A stretch of DNA of 64,000 bases. Source: Mugil cephalus. Lineage: Eukaryota; Chordata; Actinopteri; Mugiliformes; Mugilidae. The position numbers and the translations under genes were made by a program. The stretch covers positions 28,388,001 to 28,452,000 of the forward strand of contig NC_061771.1 of the NCBI RefSeq assembly GCF_022458985.1, written 5' to 3'. Below the pieces are notes generated by a model. It did not search any database. It was not told where the DNA came from and worked only from the letters and a program-made list of their open reading frames with translations. Positions 11,328 to 22,700 of this stretch are shown piece by piece (the stretch's first letter is position 1; each line of letters starts with the position of its first letter).

Positions 11328-11750
11328 ATTGTTCGCAAGAACATTTCCTCGTTTCCGTGTCAAGTCAGTGGAGTGAGCGTCAACTTTCTGCTGAGAGTCA
11401 AACAGCCTGTGTGTGTCAGAAGAGGCGGGGGGAGGGGGATCCCAGGTTGAGAACTCCATTACCCAGCATGCCACAGTAGTTATGAGCATGTGCAGTGGCC
11501 CGCTTAGAGGTTGTATGTAGTCATGCGGGAAGCTCCGGACTGTTATGATTCATGAGAGATGTTAAGTCAAGTTGAACAAGAGCAGCTATCAGGCCTCGTC
11601 TGCTTATTACAAGATAAAGCAGAGATTTATGGTTGAGGCATTTCCAATAAAAAATAAAATGGTATTGTCATTAGTTAAGATGTTATTCACAGCATTTACA
11701 AAAGTAAAGAATGACGCAAAAACGCACACATACACCACCCCACACTCACA

Positions 11751-11787
<37 letters not shown>

Positions 11788-14700
11788 GAGGAGTCCTGCA
11801 AGGAGCATGAGGCTGAGAGGGTAGATGGCTCCAGGACCATCCCTGAAGAGGCCTGTGTGGTAGGTGGCCCCTCATCAGACTCCAGGACCATGTCTGTGGC
11901 TGCTGTGGAAGTATCTGACTCCTCATTGTGGCCAGTGGGTGCTCCAGCTCCAAAACACTGTAGCAGTGCCCCTGAGTTTACAATTAAGATACAATATTAT
12001 CACACATGCATCAGTTACCCAATTAAAATGACCGTAACATTTGTTATCACCATATGAACTAAGCATAACACACTACAATTTATTTAAAAAGCTATATCAC
12101 ATGTAACAAAATGCCATGTCAGTGTATATTAGAAGTTGTTTCATTTAGCATATAGCGTATAGCAATTGAATTTGCACGTGTTGTGTTGCAAACACACACC
12201 AGACTAGGTCGCCTATGGGTGAAATTAGTTGCATGACATGATGCCTCAATTCTAATTCTCGTTCAGCAAAAGTAAAGACCAAATAAATCGTCTTCTGTGG
12301 CTGATAGCAACATATTAGCAAGAGGCTAATAAATAGCCTTTAGCCTCGCCACCTACGTCACCCATAGAAATCTGCACACCTTTATCTTTGGCCCATTTCT
12401 CCTCTTCTTCTTTTCTTCTGTTTCTGAACACAATCTGGTCATAAATGTATAAAATATAAAAATCATAACTACTGTATGTAAATGATTTCTTACTTTTTAT
12501 AAAATATTTGCATCAACCTGATTCTAACCTCAAATTATCTGACAAAACACCGATATATTTAAAATATATGCAAATGTTTTAATGAATTTAAAATGTATTC
12601 ATTCTATTGTGCGTGTTATCGATCTGTTCTGTGTGTAGTTATATTATATATATATATCTATAACAAAGATAAAGCTGTTTAGACTCAGGAGCAACAGGAC
12701 TACGCTGCACTGATAAACTACAACCACAAGGTGGCAGTGAAGCATCGAGGATCAAAGCAAAGTTTTCTGTTAAACACTTTGTTTAAATGTAGGTCAAAAA
12801 CATATTTACACAATAAATCCATAATAAAACCTATAATAAACATTGTATTTCTGTATTTTTCATCTGTATTGTGCAGGAACCATATGTTTATTGAGAACGT
12901 GACATAATTACTACAAACGTCTAGATTTCTAATCAAGTTTCATGTGCACGAGTCAAACTAAGAATCTATGGGGAGTATTTTGTAAATGTCTTAATGCTGA
13001 GGATCCAAGTACTTACATAGTTTAAGTTCTCTGGTCATTTTCTCCTACAATGACAATAAAAAGCTGTTTATTTCATGTGTGTGGGCACAAACACACTGAG
13101 GCCGTGGACTCTTTTAGGTACCTGGGAGCTGCCCTGAACCAGAAACCAGACTGAACACAACAGATGCACTTTATAAGAAGATGAGGATTCACCCTGCTGT
13201 TAAGAAACCTATTTATTTTTAAAGAATAGTTTATTAAATGTCATTATCCTCCTAATTTACTTGTTTTTTCTTGGCACTAAAACAGATGGATGCATCATAA
13301 CTTTAGTCAGTTTCTAGTTATTTCTGTGACCATCGTGGGTTTTTCTTTTTCTTACATGGAACTGAACCAAGGATTTTGTCTGCATGCGTGCACCACAGGT
13401 CCAGAGTTTTAGACCATCACTCAGTGTCCTCTGGTTTAGTTACACAGATAATGAGCCAAAGCTTTAGTCCAGGCTAAACCAGAACTACCTCAGGATAAAA
13501 ACAACATGGAGTGGACCGTGGCCCAGTCTCCAGACTTTAACCCCACGGAGCTGGTTTCAGATGAACTGGAGCAAAGTGAAAAATATCTGATTTTCACTTT
13601 AGAAAGAAAGAACCAAAGATGGCGACGGTGATGACGTTATAGAATATATTTTGGGTTATACGTTGATTTCATGATTTATTAATTTTTTAACTTCACTAGT
13701 TTAGTTTGTTTGCACACGTTACCACGATAAAGTTGGTTGATTAAACACTTTCTCATTTGGTCGATGAAGGTTTGAAGACGCTTTAAGAGATGAAAGAGAT
13801 GGTCCTCTATGGTGCAGTGACTCTGTGGTCTGTGCTTTAAACTGCACACATTTCAATAATAATAAAAAAAGAAAGAAATAGTGGGAGTGACCGATAGTGT
13901 ACGTGCGATTTCCATTGTGTTTCAGTTTTGTACTTGATCTCCCGTGTATCGTCTTTAAACTGTCGACTGCAGAGAGAAGAAACTCTTTCACCATCAATGG
14001 AAAAAAAATCTCTAAAAACTTTAACATTCAGGAAAGACAATAATCAATAATCCTGAAGTGTGTTTCCTGATTACTGATGGATTAAAGACGCTACAGTGAG
14101 AAAACATCGTGCATCTCGACTGCAGATCACATCACTCAAAGAAAAAAAAAGAAAAAATGGGATAAAAGTTGAGCATCTAAATTTGGACCAAAAATCTATA
14201 ATGTTCATTCATTCATTTATTTTCTGTAACTACTAAAACCTGGGAGTCCGTCCCAGCTGTCTTTATTTGGGGGGGGAGAGGTTCAGGTGACTCACACCTA
14301 CGACCAATTAAGATTTAACCCAACGAGCAGCAACATCCACACAGGAAGGATTAGAACCCAGAGCATCAGTAATAACCACCACGACCCCTCAGCTCATCTT
14401 AAGTTAGAGAAATAATAGTAATAAAATAAAAAACACACAGAAACATGTGGTACCCTTTTACCCCAACAGGAATATATTTATTTGAAATTATTTCAAATGA
14501 TAAAAAACACGGTTGATTAACATGAAATGACCACAGGGTTTCCTGGAGAAGGTGAGAGCGCGTACGGGAGATAAACGTGAAGGGAACAGGGAAGAGTGTG
14601 TAGGTCCACGTCTCATTCATTCACCCGCTCATTCATTCATTCATTTCAAACCTTTGTGTGCACCAATCACCAGGCGCCTCCACGCAAACAACTCGTCAAA

Positions 14701-14810
14701 CCGTTGGCTCGTTGGTAAAAAAAAAAAAAAAAAAAAAAACCCTGACACGCATCCATTCGTGGCCAAACATCCAGAGAAGTGCTACAGAGAGTCTGCTCGA
14801 CCAGACCAGA
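11328..14810. repeat. Direct segmental duplication, copy 2
   Basis: This is the second copy of the 3686-7136 segment, starting at the shared agaacatttcctcg and ending at the shared ccagaccaga. The Ig gene that follows copy 1 (7137-11327) does not follow copy 2. Instead, unrelated sequence begins at 14811, close to the likely 3' end of wipf2 at about 14950. Copy 2 is therefore the last, partial unit of the array. Confidence 0.93.
11786..11971 (-). other. Possible exon in duplication copy 2
   Basis: This is the counterpart of 4131-4316. It has the same length, splice borders and open frames; one visible substitution changes DERPP to DEGPP. The matching second block is at about 12360-12440. Keeping the frame in both copies is weak support for coding, because the duplication looks too recent for selection to show. 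Confidence 0.3.
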
Positions 14811-14949
14811 CCCACGCCCCCCCCCACTTCCTCCCCCTCCTCCCCCCACTGACTGGAACATCGTTATAACTCTTAATCATCTCTCTTTCCTATATTACAA
14901 GCTTTTTACAACATAAAAAATAGATCAATAGCTATGATTACCGTATTCC

Positions 14950-16727
14950 TTAACGTAAATGTACAATATTTATTGCATTTTCAAATAGACTAGTTTATTA
15001 TTAACTTTGTCGTCCTTTGATCCCCCCACCCCACCCCTCCCACTGTGAAACGTGAGACGACAACACACACACACAAAAAAATAAAATAAAATAAAAGCAC
15101 TGGTACCGATGAGATCAGGTCTGTGTAAGGCAAAGACCAGCAGGAGGCGCTGTAACGCTGATAACTCAACAATCGGAGCAGAAAACTTTTTTTTTTTGTT
15201 CACTTTTCCTGACATGGCATCGTTTAAAATATGATGTTAGTGTTTTAAAGTGAAGCTTAATGGTTGATAAAAAAAAAAAAGTCTGTTTTTAAACAGTTCT
15301 CTGGCACTTAAGTGTTCCTGTTTTTTTTATTTTTTTTTTTGTGTTTTTTTATTTATTTGTTTTTGGACTAGCTGCTACAATCTACACTCAAACTGCTCCT
15401 TGCATAGCAATCGTTCTTTCAAGTTGTATCAGCAGCAAAAAAAGAAAAGAAAAAAGGAATCGAAACGAGAGAAATCAGATCAGAGTTTTGCAGATTTCTG
15501 CAAAAAAAAAAAACAGAAACAATCCCTTAAAAAAAAAAGTGTTGGACTCAGACGCTGTGAACACAACAGTCTATCAAACACATCACGGACACATTATTGT
15601 TATTATTATTCTTCTATATATATTTATATTTTGTGTGTGTCTTGAGTGCATATATCTGCATCATGCACAGTGCTTCGGTTTAGCAGATCAGCTGCTGTGC
15701 AACGTCGCCTGGAGGAGATGGAAATGTGCACACCCTCAAATAAAAAAAAAAACAAAAAATGGAAAGGAGAGGGTACGAGAGCAGAAAAAACAAAAAAAAT
15801 AAACACATCACATCCCCCTTAAAACAAAACCAAACATCCAGGCTTAGTGTTCTGTCTGAACTTGGCATCTTTCCAGTAAAGTATTTCATCCACGATCAAA
15901 AGAGAGAAAAAAAAATGTCAGTTTCATGTATATTTATATATTCAGAACGTGCAAAGTGTGGAAAATGTCGTCACTCTGCACAGTTCACGCGACTCCACCC
16001 ACATTTGGCACACGTGAGAGTCGATTCAAACGCACCCTTAAACCTGGCACTGCTGGAATGGCTATTTAAGACAAAACTAATCAAAGAAAGTAAAGAAAGT
16101 CCCCACATCATCATCATCACCATCATCAGTGGTGTCATCAGCTTAGTGAGGGGGGGGGGTTTAATCTACTGAAATAGCTTTCATTCATAGTGTTGAATTC
16201 TTTTTTTTTTCCCCCTTTCCTTTCTCCACCGCCCCCCCCCTCCACAATTTAACACCAAAAACAAAGAAAAGATCACGATTAAGAGAGTCACGCCCCCTGT
16301 GGTTATAGTCGTGAAGAAGCATAAACGATGGTGGAATGCAGAGATGTGGAAGTGTTCGGAGTTTGGTCCTGATATGTCAAAGCCTCTGCATCCCGGCGTC
16401 GGCGCAGGACGAGTCGAGGTGGTCGTCACAGTCGGAGCGGGTCGAGGTCGCTTCGTTCTCGCCTCCAAGTTTTTTTTTTAAATATTTTTTTTTGTTTTTT
16501 ACAGTTTTTTTTTTGTTTTTTTTTCATTCGTTCTGTTCTGCAGCGACAGAAGGTGTCAGACCGGTGTGGTGTAGTGATGCCTACTTAGCGTTTACCGCTG
16601 GTGGTTTAGTGTTAAAGTGTGTGTTGTAGTGTGAAGTTTGTGATTCGAGCTCTTCGTCACCACTTCCCATGGAGTCGACCCACAGAGTTCAAGTCCTGAG
16701 CTGGGGGTGGGGTGGGGGGGGGTCGGT
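14950..16727 (-). other. wipf2: wipf2 3'UTR (probable)
   Basis: About 1.8 kb with no coding signal, rich in homopolymer A/T runs and short CA tracts. The AATAAA at 14974-14969 on the minus strand is the likely polyadenylation signal. Other AATAAA-like sites near 15340-15360 could give shorter transcripts. Confidence 0.5.
14969..14974 (-). terminator. wipf2: Candidate polyadenylation signal of wipf2
   Basis: AATAAA on the minus strand, followed by ATTGTACATT. It is the most distal signal before the duplication copy begins at 14810. Confidence 0.45.
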
Positions 16728-16771
16728 TCACCTCCCCACCGGTGGAGCTGGAGGAGCTCCCCTCATCATGG
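16728..16771 (-). CDS. wipf2: wipf2 terminal coding exon
   Basis: A 44-base coding end after acceptor GTTTCCAG. It encodes MMRGAPPAPPVGR-stop, matching the family C-terminus (RGAPPLPP..R). The stop is at 16730-16728. Confidence 0.85.
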
Positions 16772-19700
16772 CTGGAAACAGAAGGAGGAGAAATGTAAGA
16801 GTACGGCACTTAGAAACAAGCAGAAATGATTTAACTCTGACCGTATAGGTGAAGTAATGGGCGTAAGTAAAGGAAGTAGAGTACAGGACTTATGTAAAAT
16901 AAGTAAAGTGAGTAAAGTAAGGAAGTATCCATCCATCCACGGTGAACATGTCCAAGCTAATATTCATTTCACATTTAAGACTGACAGTAAGTAAAATAAG
17001 TAAAGGACATAAGTAAAGTAAATGAAGTAAAGGCAGTAACTAAAGTAAGTAAAGAACAGCACTTAGGTACAGAATGTAAAGGATGTAAGTAAATTACATA
17101 AGTAAATTAAGTAAAGGAGGTAACTAAAGTAAGTACAGCACGTAAAGAACACAAGTAAATGACGTAAGCAAAGTAAGTAAAGCAAATAAAGGACATAGTA
17201 AAGTAAAGGACTTAAGTAAAGAAAGTGCAGTAAGTAAAGGAGGTAACTAAAGTAAGTACAGCACATAAAGGACATAAGTAAAGTAAAGGACTTACGTAAA
17301 GTAAGTACAGCAAGTAAAGGATATTAGTAAAGGACTTAAGTAAAGTAAGTAAAGGATGTAAGTAAAGTAAGTGCAGTAAGTAAATTATGTAAATTAAGTA
17401 AAGGACGTATGTAAAGTAAGGGAATTAAGTAAAGTAAGTACAGTAAGTAAATTATGTAAATTAAGTAAAGTAAAGTAAGCAAATGGCGTAAGTAATATAA
17501 AGTAAGTAAAGGACATAAGTAAGTAAACAGCGTAAGTTAACAACTTCAGTAAATTAAGTAAAGAACGTAACTAAAGTAAGTACAGTAAGTAAAGGACATA
17601 AGTAAATTAAGTAAAGTAAAGTAAGTAAAGGACATAAGTAAAGTAAGTAAACGACGTAAGTAAAGAGCTTCAGTAAATTAAGTAAAGGACGTAACTAAAG
17701 TAAGTACAGCAAGTAAAGGACTTAAGTAAAGTAAGTACAGTAAGTAAAGGACATAAGTAAATCAAGTAAAGTAAAGTAAGTAAAGGACGTAAGTAAAGAG
17801 CTTCAGTAAATTAGGTAAAGGACGTAACTGAAGTAAGTACAGTAAAGTAAAGGACGTAAGGACGCAAGTACAGTGAGTAAAGTTAGTAAAGTAAGCAAGT
17901 ATCTGTCCATCCATGGTGAACATGTCCCAGCTAATATTTATTTCCCACAGGACTGAATCTAAAAATATTACATGAGATCAGCTTCTCACTGAGGGAGACT
18001 GAAGGTTCTTAGAAACAAGCACAGGTAGAAATGATTAACTCTGCCCATATAAGGACGGACATCGTTAAGGTTTTATCTGATACTGATGCCAGTAAGTAAG
18101 TAAAGTAAGTAAAGTAGATAAGTGAGTAAAGTAGATAAGTGAGTAAAGTGAGTAAGGTAAGTAAAGTGAGTAAAGTAAGTAAAGTAAGTAAAGTGAGTAA
18201 AGTGAGTAAGGTAAGTAAAGTAAAGTAGAGTAGATAAGTAAGTAAAGTAAGTAATGTGAGTAAGTAAAGTAAGTAAATAAAGTAAGTAAAGTAAAATAAG
18301 CAAAATGAGTAAAGTAAGTAAAGTAAAGTAAAGTAAAATAAGTAAAGTAGGTAAAGTGAGTAAGTAAAGTAAGTAAATAAAGTAAGTAAAGTAAAATAAG
18401 TAAATGAGTAAAGTAAGTAAAGTAGATAAATAAGTAAAGTGAGTAAGGTAAGTAAAGTGAGTAAAGTAAGTAAAGTAAGTAAAAGTAAAGTAAGTAAATA
18501 AAGTAAAATAAGTAAAATGAGTAAAGTAAGTAAAGTAGATAAGTAAGTAAAGTGAGTAAAGTGAGTAAGGTAGGTAAAGTAAGTAAAGTAAGTAAAGTAA
18601 AGTAAGTAAAGTAAGTAAAGTAAGTAAAGTAAGTAAAGTGAGTAAAGTAAGTAAAGTAAAGTAAGTAAAGTAAGTAAGTAAAGTAAAGTAAAGTAAAGTA
18701 AAGTAAAGTAAGTAAGTAAAGTAGATAAGTAAGTAAAGTAAGTAAAGTAAGTAAGGTAGGTAAAGTGAGTAAAGTAAGTAAGTACCCACACACACAAATA
18801 AAAAGTAAACGAAAAGTTGTTAAGCCATTAACTTGTACATCATGTCTGTAAAACCAGGCAGCAGCTCACAGCCGTCATAAAACCACACCTCCTCCTGAAA
18901 CAGCTCCTCAACACTCAGCGCTTTATCTCCTTTAAATCACTGACTGGTTGTTTTTATCTCCGCTCTTCACACCTACGTCGGGTCCCTGTTACTAAACAAC
19001 TGATTAAAGGTTGAGTGGAATTAAATCTGCACTCGTACCCTTGTTCGTTTTGCTGGGGTAGATCTTATTGAAAGGCCTGAAGTCGTCCGGAGGAGGAAGG
19101 TCCTCAATGGGGTGGAAGGTCCACTTTGACTCAAAATCATCTGAGGGAACAAGAAGAAAGACAAATAAATAAATGTCAAGTTGTTTTTTAAAATGTGCAT
19201 GTACATACAAGTTTTAACATATTTAATAAATCCTTCATTTCCAAAAAGAACAGGGGACGGATTAAAAAAAAGTATTATTTAATTAAGTTTGATATTGATT
19301 CAATGGATTATTTTTCAAATACACATAATTTCCTGCATCTTCTCCTATGAAACCTTATGAGATTATTTCAGGTGTGAGGTTAAAATGATTATATTTAAAA
19401 AGTGTGAGGACAGAGTTCAGGTAAAAGTAGAAATTTCAGCCTTTTCCTCCTCTTCACCGACATCATTCACGTCTTCACAGTTTATTTTATCAACCATTCA
19501 CTTTGTAGAACAGAACCGATGCTATTCTGATTCACAGAGTCATGATTTGACTCAATTTCAAACTATTTTACGTTGAATTAAAACTAAAGGTGCAGCTTTT
19601 CTCTGTCATTACACGTTTTAAAACCAATCATCTTTCAGAGTCGTTTTAAATCTCCCTCACACATGACGACTAACCTGCACATGCAGGAAATAGATGTGAG

Positions 19701-22700
19701 GATATTACCTGTTTAATTTGTAAAGATTAAATTTTGCAAACATTAAATAGATAAGTGCTTCTATATTGAACTCAGCCTGGTTCTATTTATAAATATACAT
19801 TATTATTAACATTATTTAACATTAATTATTCGATATAGCGGGTTTAAATATCCATTTTTTTTTTTTATTTCAAACATGATAACTAAAGATGACATCACAT
19901 TAAGTCATTTCAGTTTATACTAGGTACACTTTGGCCACGTACACTCACTGGCCACTTTATTAGGTACACCTGTTCAACTTGCTTGTTAACTCAAACAGCT
20001 GATCAGCCGATCACATGACACATGACGATCACATGACACAGAGTAAACCTACTTTTCCACACTCATCTACAGGCAGATGTCTCTGCTTGTCCTTTTTAAA
20101 GGATGATTTATTTTTTAATTAGATGGATTTTGAAACACGTTGACCACAATACGACCATTACTGGCAAATCTGTTGTGTTTATGCGTATTATTGTATTATT
20201 GTATTATTTTGTCGAAAAAAAACAAACAAAAACCGTTTCTTTTCAGTTGATAATACAGCGTTTTCATGAAGTACGTGAACCTCCGGTGGTAATTTAGGAA
20301 CTGCCCCCCCCCCCTTCATCTGTCCAGTACAACAGGAAGAAACCCAGCGGCTGGTTTTGCATAGCTGCAGTGGGACGATTTGACTATCGACAAAGCAGGC
20401 GCCGCGTCACCTCCGTCCCATTGAAACCAAACAAAACCAAGTTCTCCAGCAGCAGAATAATCGGATTTTTGAAAGAGATCATCAGCGTCTCTTCGCTTTG
20501 AAAAACACGATTCTCATCCCGACAGACAGAACGTGTCTAATTACAGCCTGAAGGTGCGGCGCAGGGACGAGAGTCTAAAGTCTTCACTGACACGTCTGCA
20601 GTAAAAACATAAAACCTTCAAAACGATGACGGCGGAGGAGGAATGTGATGATGAGGATGGTGGTGATGATGGTGATGATGCGACTCACCCATGATGGATT
20701 TGGAGGAGGAGCTGGAGGAGTGGCCGTTCCGGACGGGCGGGGGCGGAGGGGGGGGTCCCGCCGGGGTTCTGGATGACGATGACGATGAGGAGGAGGAGGA
20801 GTTGGAGGACATGGAGGAGGCGGGTGGAGGCGGTTTGGACGCTCGGTTGTGCGGCTCGGAGACCACGGAGCTGTGGCCGCGGTACGGGGGCGGCGGAGGA
20901 GGGGGCGCGTCCCGGCCGCCGTTACGGGACCCGGGGTGGGGGGCCTGGGGAGCTGTGTGGACAAATGATGAGGATCACAATTATGAGGTCACTTTCAAAA
21001 TATTACACCAATCAGCCACAACATTATGACCAGGTGAGGTAAATAACATTTAAACCGAGTTTTTCGGGACCTGGTTTTCATCCATGTGATGTTACTTAGA
21101 CATGTAGCACCCACGTAGACCAGACCCGACCCCCCCACCCTTCCCCACCCCATAACAACGACACTCCATGCAGGATGCAGCCTGACACACACACAAACAA
21201 AAACACTTTAGGAGACCGACACAATATTAGGAAGGTGGTCATAATGTTATGGCTGTTTGCTGTATGTAGGGTTGTAGTCTTAGTTCAGGTGCAACCTTGT
21301 CCCAGATCAAAACCAGACTAAACACATAATAAATGTGTCTATTTGAGGGTTTTATGAACTGATGTTGAATCTTTTAAACCAAAATAAAATCTATTTGAAT
21401 CAGAAATCGTTAAAACATTCAGCCGTTCTTCACCCGTTGGTGGTTTTAATGTTGTGGCTGGACAATGTATCATGCAAAGTATAAAACAGACATCCCATCA
21501 TAATCATTTGACTACCAGATTAACGCCAAACACGACGCTGTGTGTCCGCTGACGTTTCTCTATAAACCCTTATTTCCACCACACGGCAACAAACAAACAC
21601 GGTGAAATAAATCTTCAAGCAACAATGGAGGAAATCGGCAGCAAATAAGGAAGCGAAGAGAAACGCTGAAATATTCCACAGGGCTTCAGGAATGCAGAGA
21701 AACCAGGAGGCGAATGGTTTGGCTTCGTCCAACAAGTGTCTTCCTGTTCGGACTCAATTCAAATCATGAACGTGTTTCCAGTGGAATAAACCCAGTCGGG
21801 ACAGGAAACTATAAAAAAAGAGTTATAATTTAAAACGTGTGGCGGATTAATTTAGTTTAAACCAGGAAACCTCAGAGTCATTAAAGGAAGAAAAATGTAG
21901 TGATTAATATGTTTTCTGTAAAAATTCACTCCAGCACCTTATAAAAACTCATTAAGATAAAAGAATTCAATCACTTTTAGGATTTTAACCTTCGTCTCAT
22001 CTTTATTTTCTATAAAACTAACGTCCATCCTGATGCGTTACCAGTTTTTGTGTAGCATTAAATTCCCATTGACTTCCATTATAACCATGACACAATAAAA
22101 TCCTTCATCCTGCAACATTAGAGGTTAATTTAATAGTTTTTGTTCTTGTGCTATTGAGCTGAGCTCTATTTTAAAGTGTGAGCAGAGAGACTTTGTGGAC
22201 AACACACACTAAAAATGATGGGAAAATGAAGAGGAACTTTTTGCCTAAAAGGACAAAACTGTGCGCGATGAGGCCGTGTCGCTCCCTTCACCGCTGATGT
22301 AACTTCCCAGGACGTTTCCGTCTGAACGCTGAGGTCAGAGGAAGGTGGTTGTAACGTGGAGACGAGCAAAAACATGGCTCCAACTACTGGAGGAAACATT
22401 TCAGCAGAATGTGCAGCTTTAACATCGGATCTCAGAGATAACAAGTCAAAACTTGCCGTGATTTTTCCTCCAGCTCAGAGCAGAAAGCAGCAAATGTTTC
22501 CCGAGATTATCAACCTTTATACTTTACTTACAAAATAAACCCTTTACCGAGAGCTCAGACGACATTAAAACGTTTGTTTTCAGCTTTTAAATTCATAGAT
22601 TTCTCTTTTTTTTTTTTACCTTTTGTAGGTTTCACATTTATTTAGTGACCTACACAAATACAGTAAAATAGTAAGATTTTTATTAGAAACCTACAGCGTG

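Noticed and set aside
15341..16172. Frames in the wipf2 3'UTR region
   Set aside because: Lysine and isoleucine runs from A/T homopolymers, with no homology and no splice sites.
18009..18797. Three overlapping frames of 240-262 residues on the minus strand
   Set aside because: All three frames are open because the GTAAGTAAA array lacks stops on that strand. The proteins are simple LLTLLT/YFTYFT repeats within a wipf2 intron.
20618..20690. Poly-histidine extension after SIMG
   Set aside because: It lies beyond a consensus donor (G/GTGAGT). Joining to the next exon gives the conserved SIMDDFESK instead.
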